Below, piece by piece: positions 12,256 through 12,305 of a stretch of 12,305 nucleotides of DNA (positions within the stretch are counted from its first letter, which is position 1; the number at the start of each line of letters is the position of its first letter). The stretch comes from Pseudazoarcus pumilus_A (GTDB lineage Bacteria; Pseudomonadota; Gammaproteobacteria; Burkholderiales; Rhodocyclaceae). The stretch lies in the NCBI GenBank assembly GCA_033837965.1, contig JAJLLM010000150.1:1-12305 (forward strand), read 5' to 3'. The notes below the pieces were generated by a model. It was not told the origin of the DNA. It saw only the letters and a list, made by a program, of their open reading frames with translations, and made no database searches. The position numbers and the translations under genes are program-made.

Positions 12256-12305
12256 CAAGCTTCCCTACGCTGGCATTATCCAGGTCAGGTTCAAGGGTGT
12301 TTCTC
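12256..12305 (-). ncRNA. TPP riboswitch (THI element), 3' half, leading the TonB-dependent receptor; truncated by the window
   Basis: The minus strand reads ACCCTTGAACCTGACCTGG, then ATAATGCCAGCGTAGGGAAG. This is the canonical 3' half of a TPP aptamer, including the CCTGA and TAATGCCAGCGTAGGGA blocks. The 5' half (GGGGTGC...CTGAGA) lies beyond position 12305. It sits about 80 bases before the receptor start and so should repress the receptor when TPP is plentiful. Confidence 0.92.

Noticed and set aside
12178..12258. TTG-initiated N-terminal extension of the TonB-dependent receptor
   Set aside because: It would start inside the riboswitch leader and place 27 Arg/Ser-rich residues before a clean signal peptide; ATG 12177 is better.

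Overview
The window is high-GC DNA with long codon-biased genes and almost no spacer. Three things point to an aerobic proteobacterium, most likely a betaproteobacterium (a Thauera/Azoarcus-like member of Rhodocyclales is a guess from style, not proof): GTAG-type REP elements, a TonB/ExbB/ExbD system, and a short RiPP-metallophore operon. Nothing indicates a plasmid, phage or insertion sequence.

Layout. Positions 1-83 (minus) hold the first 27 codons of a LysR-type regulator, divergent from a type I phosphodiesterase/alkaline-phosphatase-fold enzyme (178-1368, plus). A REP doublet (1395-1474) lies where this gene converges with a minus-strand block. Read in its own direction, that block is tonB (5683-4952), exbB (4895-4065), exbD (4065-3649), a big hairpin, then a three-gene operon. 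The operon encodes a Cys-rich secreted precursor peptide (3400-3134), a DUF692/MNIO maturase (3067-2210) and a DUF2063 partner (2213-1470). It is a HvfABC/bufferin-type ribosomal-peptide metallophore system. A Fur-box-like palindrome sits upstream of tonB.

The right-hand part is a thiamin-pyrophosphate (TPP) regulon. Three TPP riboswitches lie within about 4.2 kb. One (8077-8156, minus) leads a two-gene operon of a short-chain dehydrogenase and an NtaA/SnaA-type flavin monooxygenase (8024-5947). A second, divergent one (8238-8328, plus) leads a sodium:solute symporter (8383-9834). A third, cut by the window edge (12256-12305, minus), leads a TonB-dependent outer-membrane receptor (12177-10072). 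A perfect bidirectional terminator and a MITE-like inverted repeat separate the symporter and the receptor, which converge.

Working model (inference): when TPP is scarce, the receptor brings thiamin or a thiamin-related compound across the outer membrane, powered by the TonB-ExbBD complex encoded nearby. The symporter carries it, or a precursor, across the inner membrane. The SDR plus monooxygenase may convert an unusual thiamin-related compound into something usable. That enzyme pair has no established thiamin role that I know of and is the most novel element here. The metallophore operon is the second point of interest; its family was only recently characterised.
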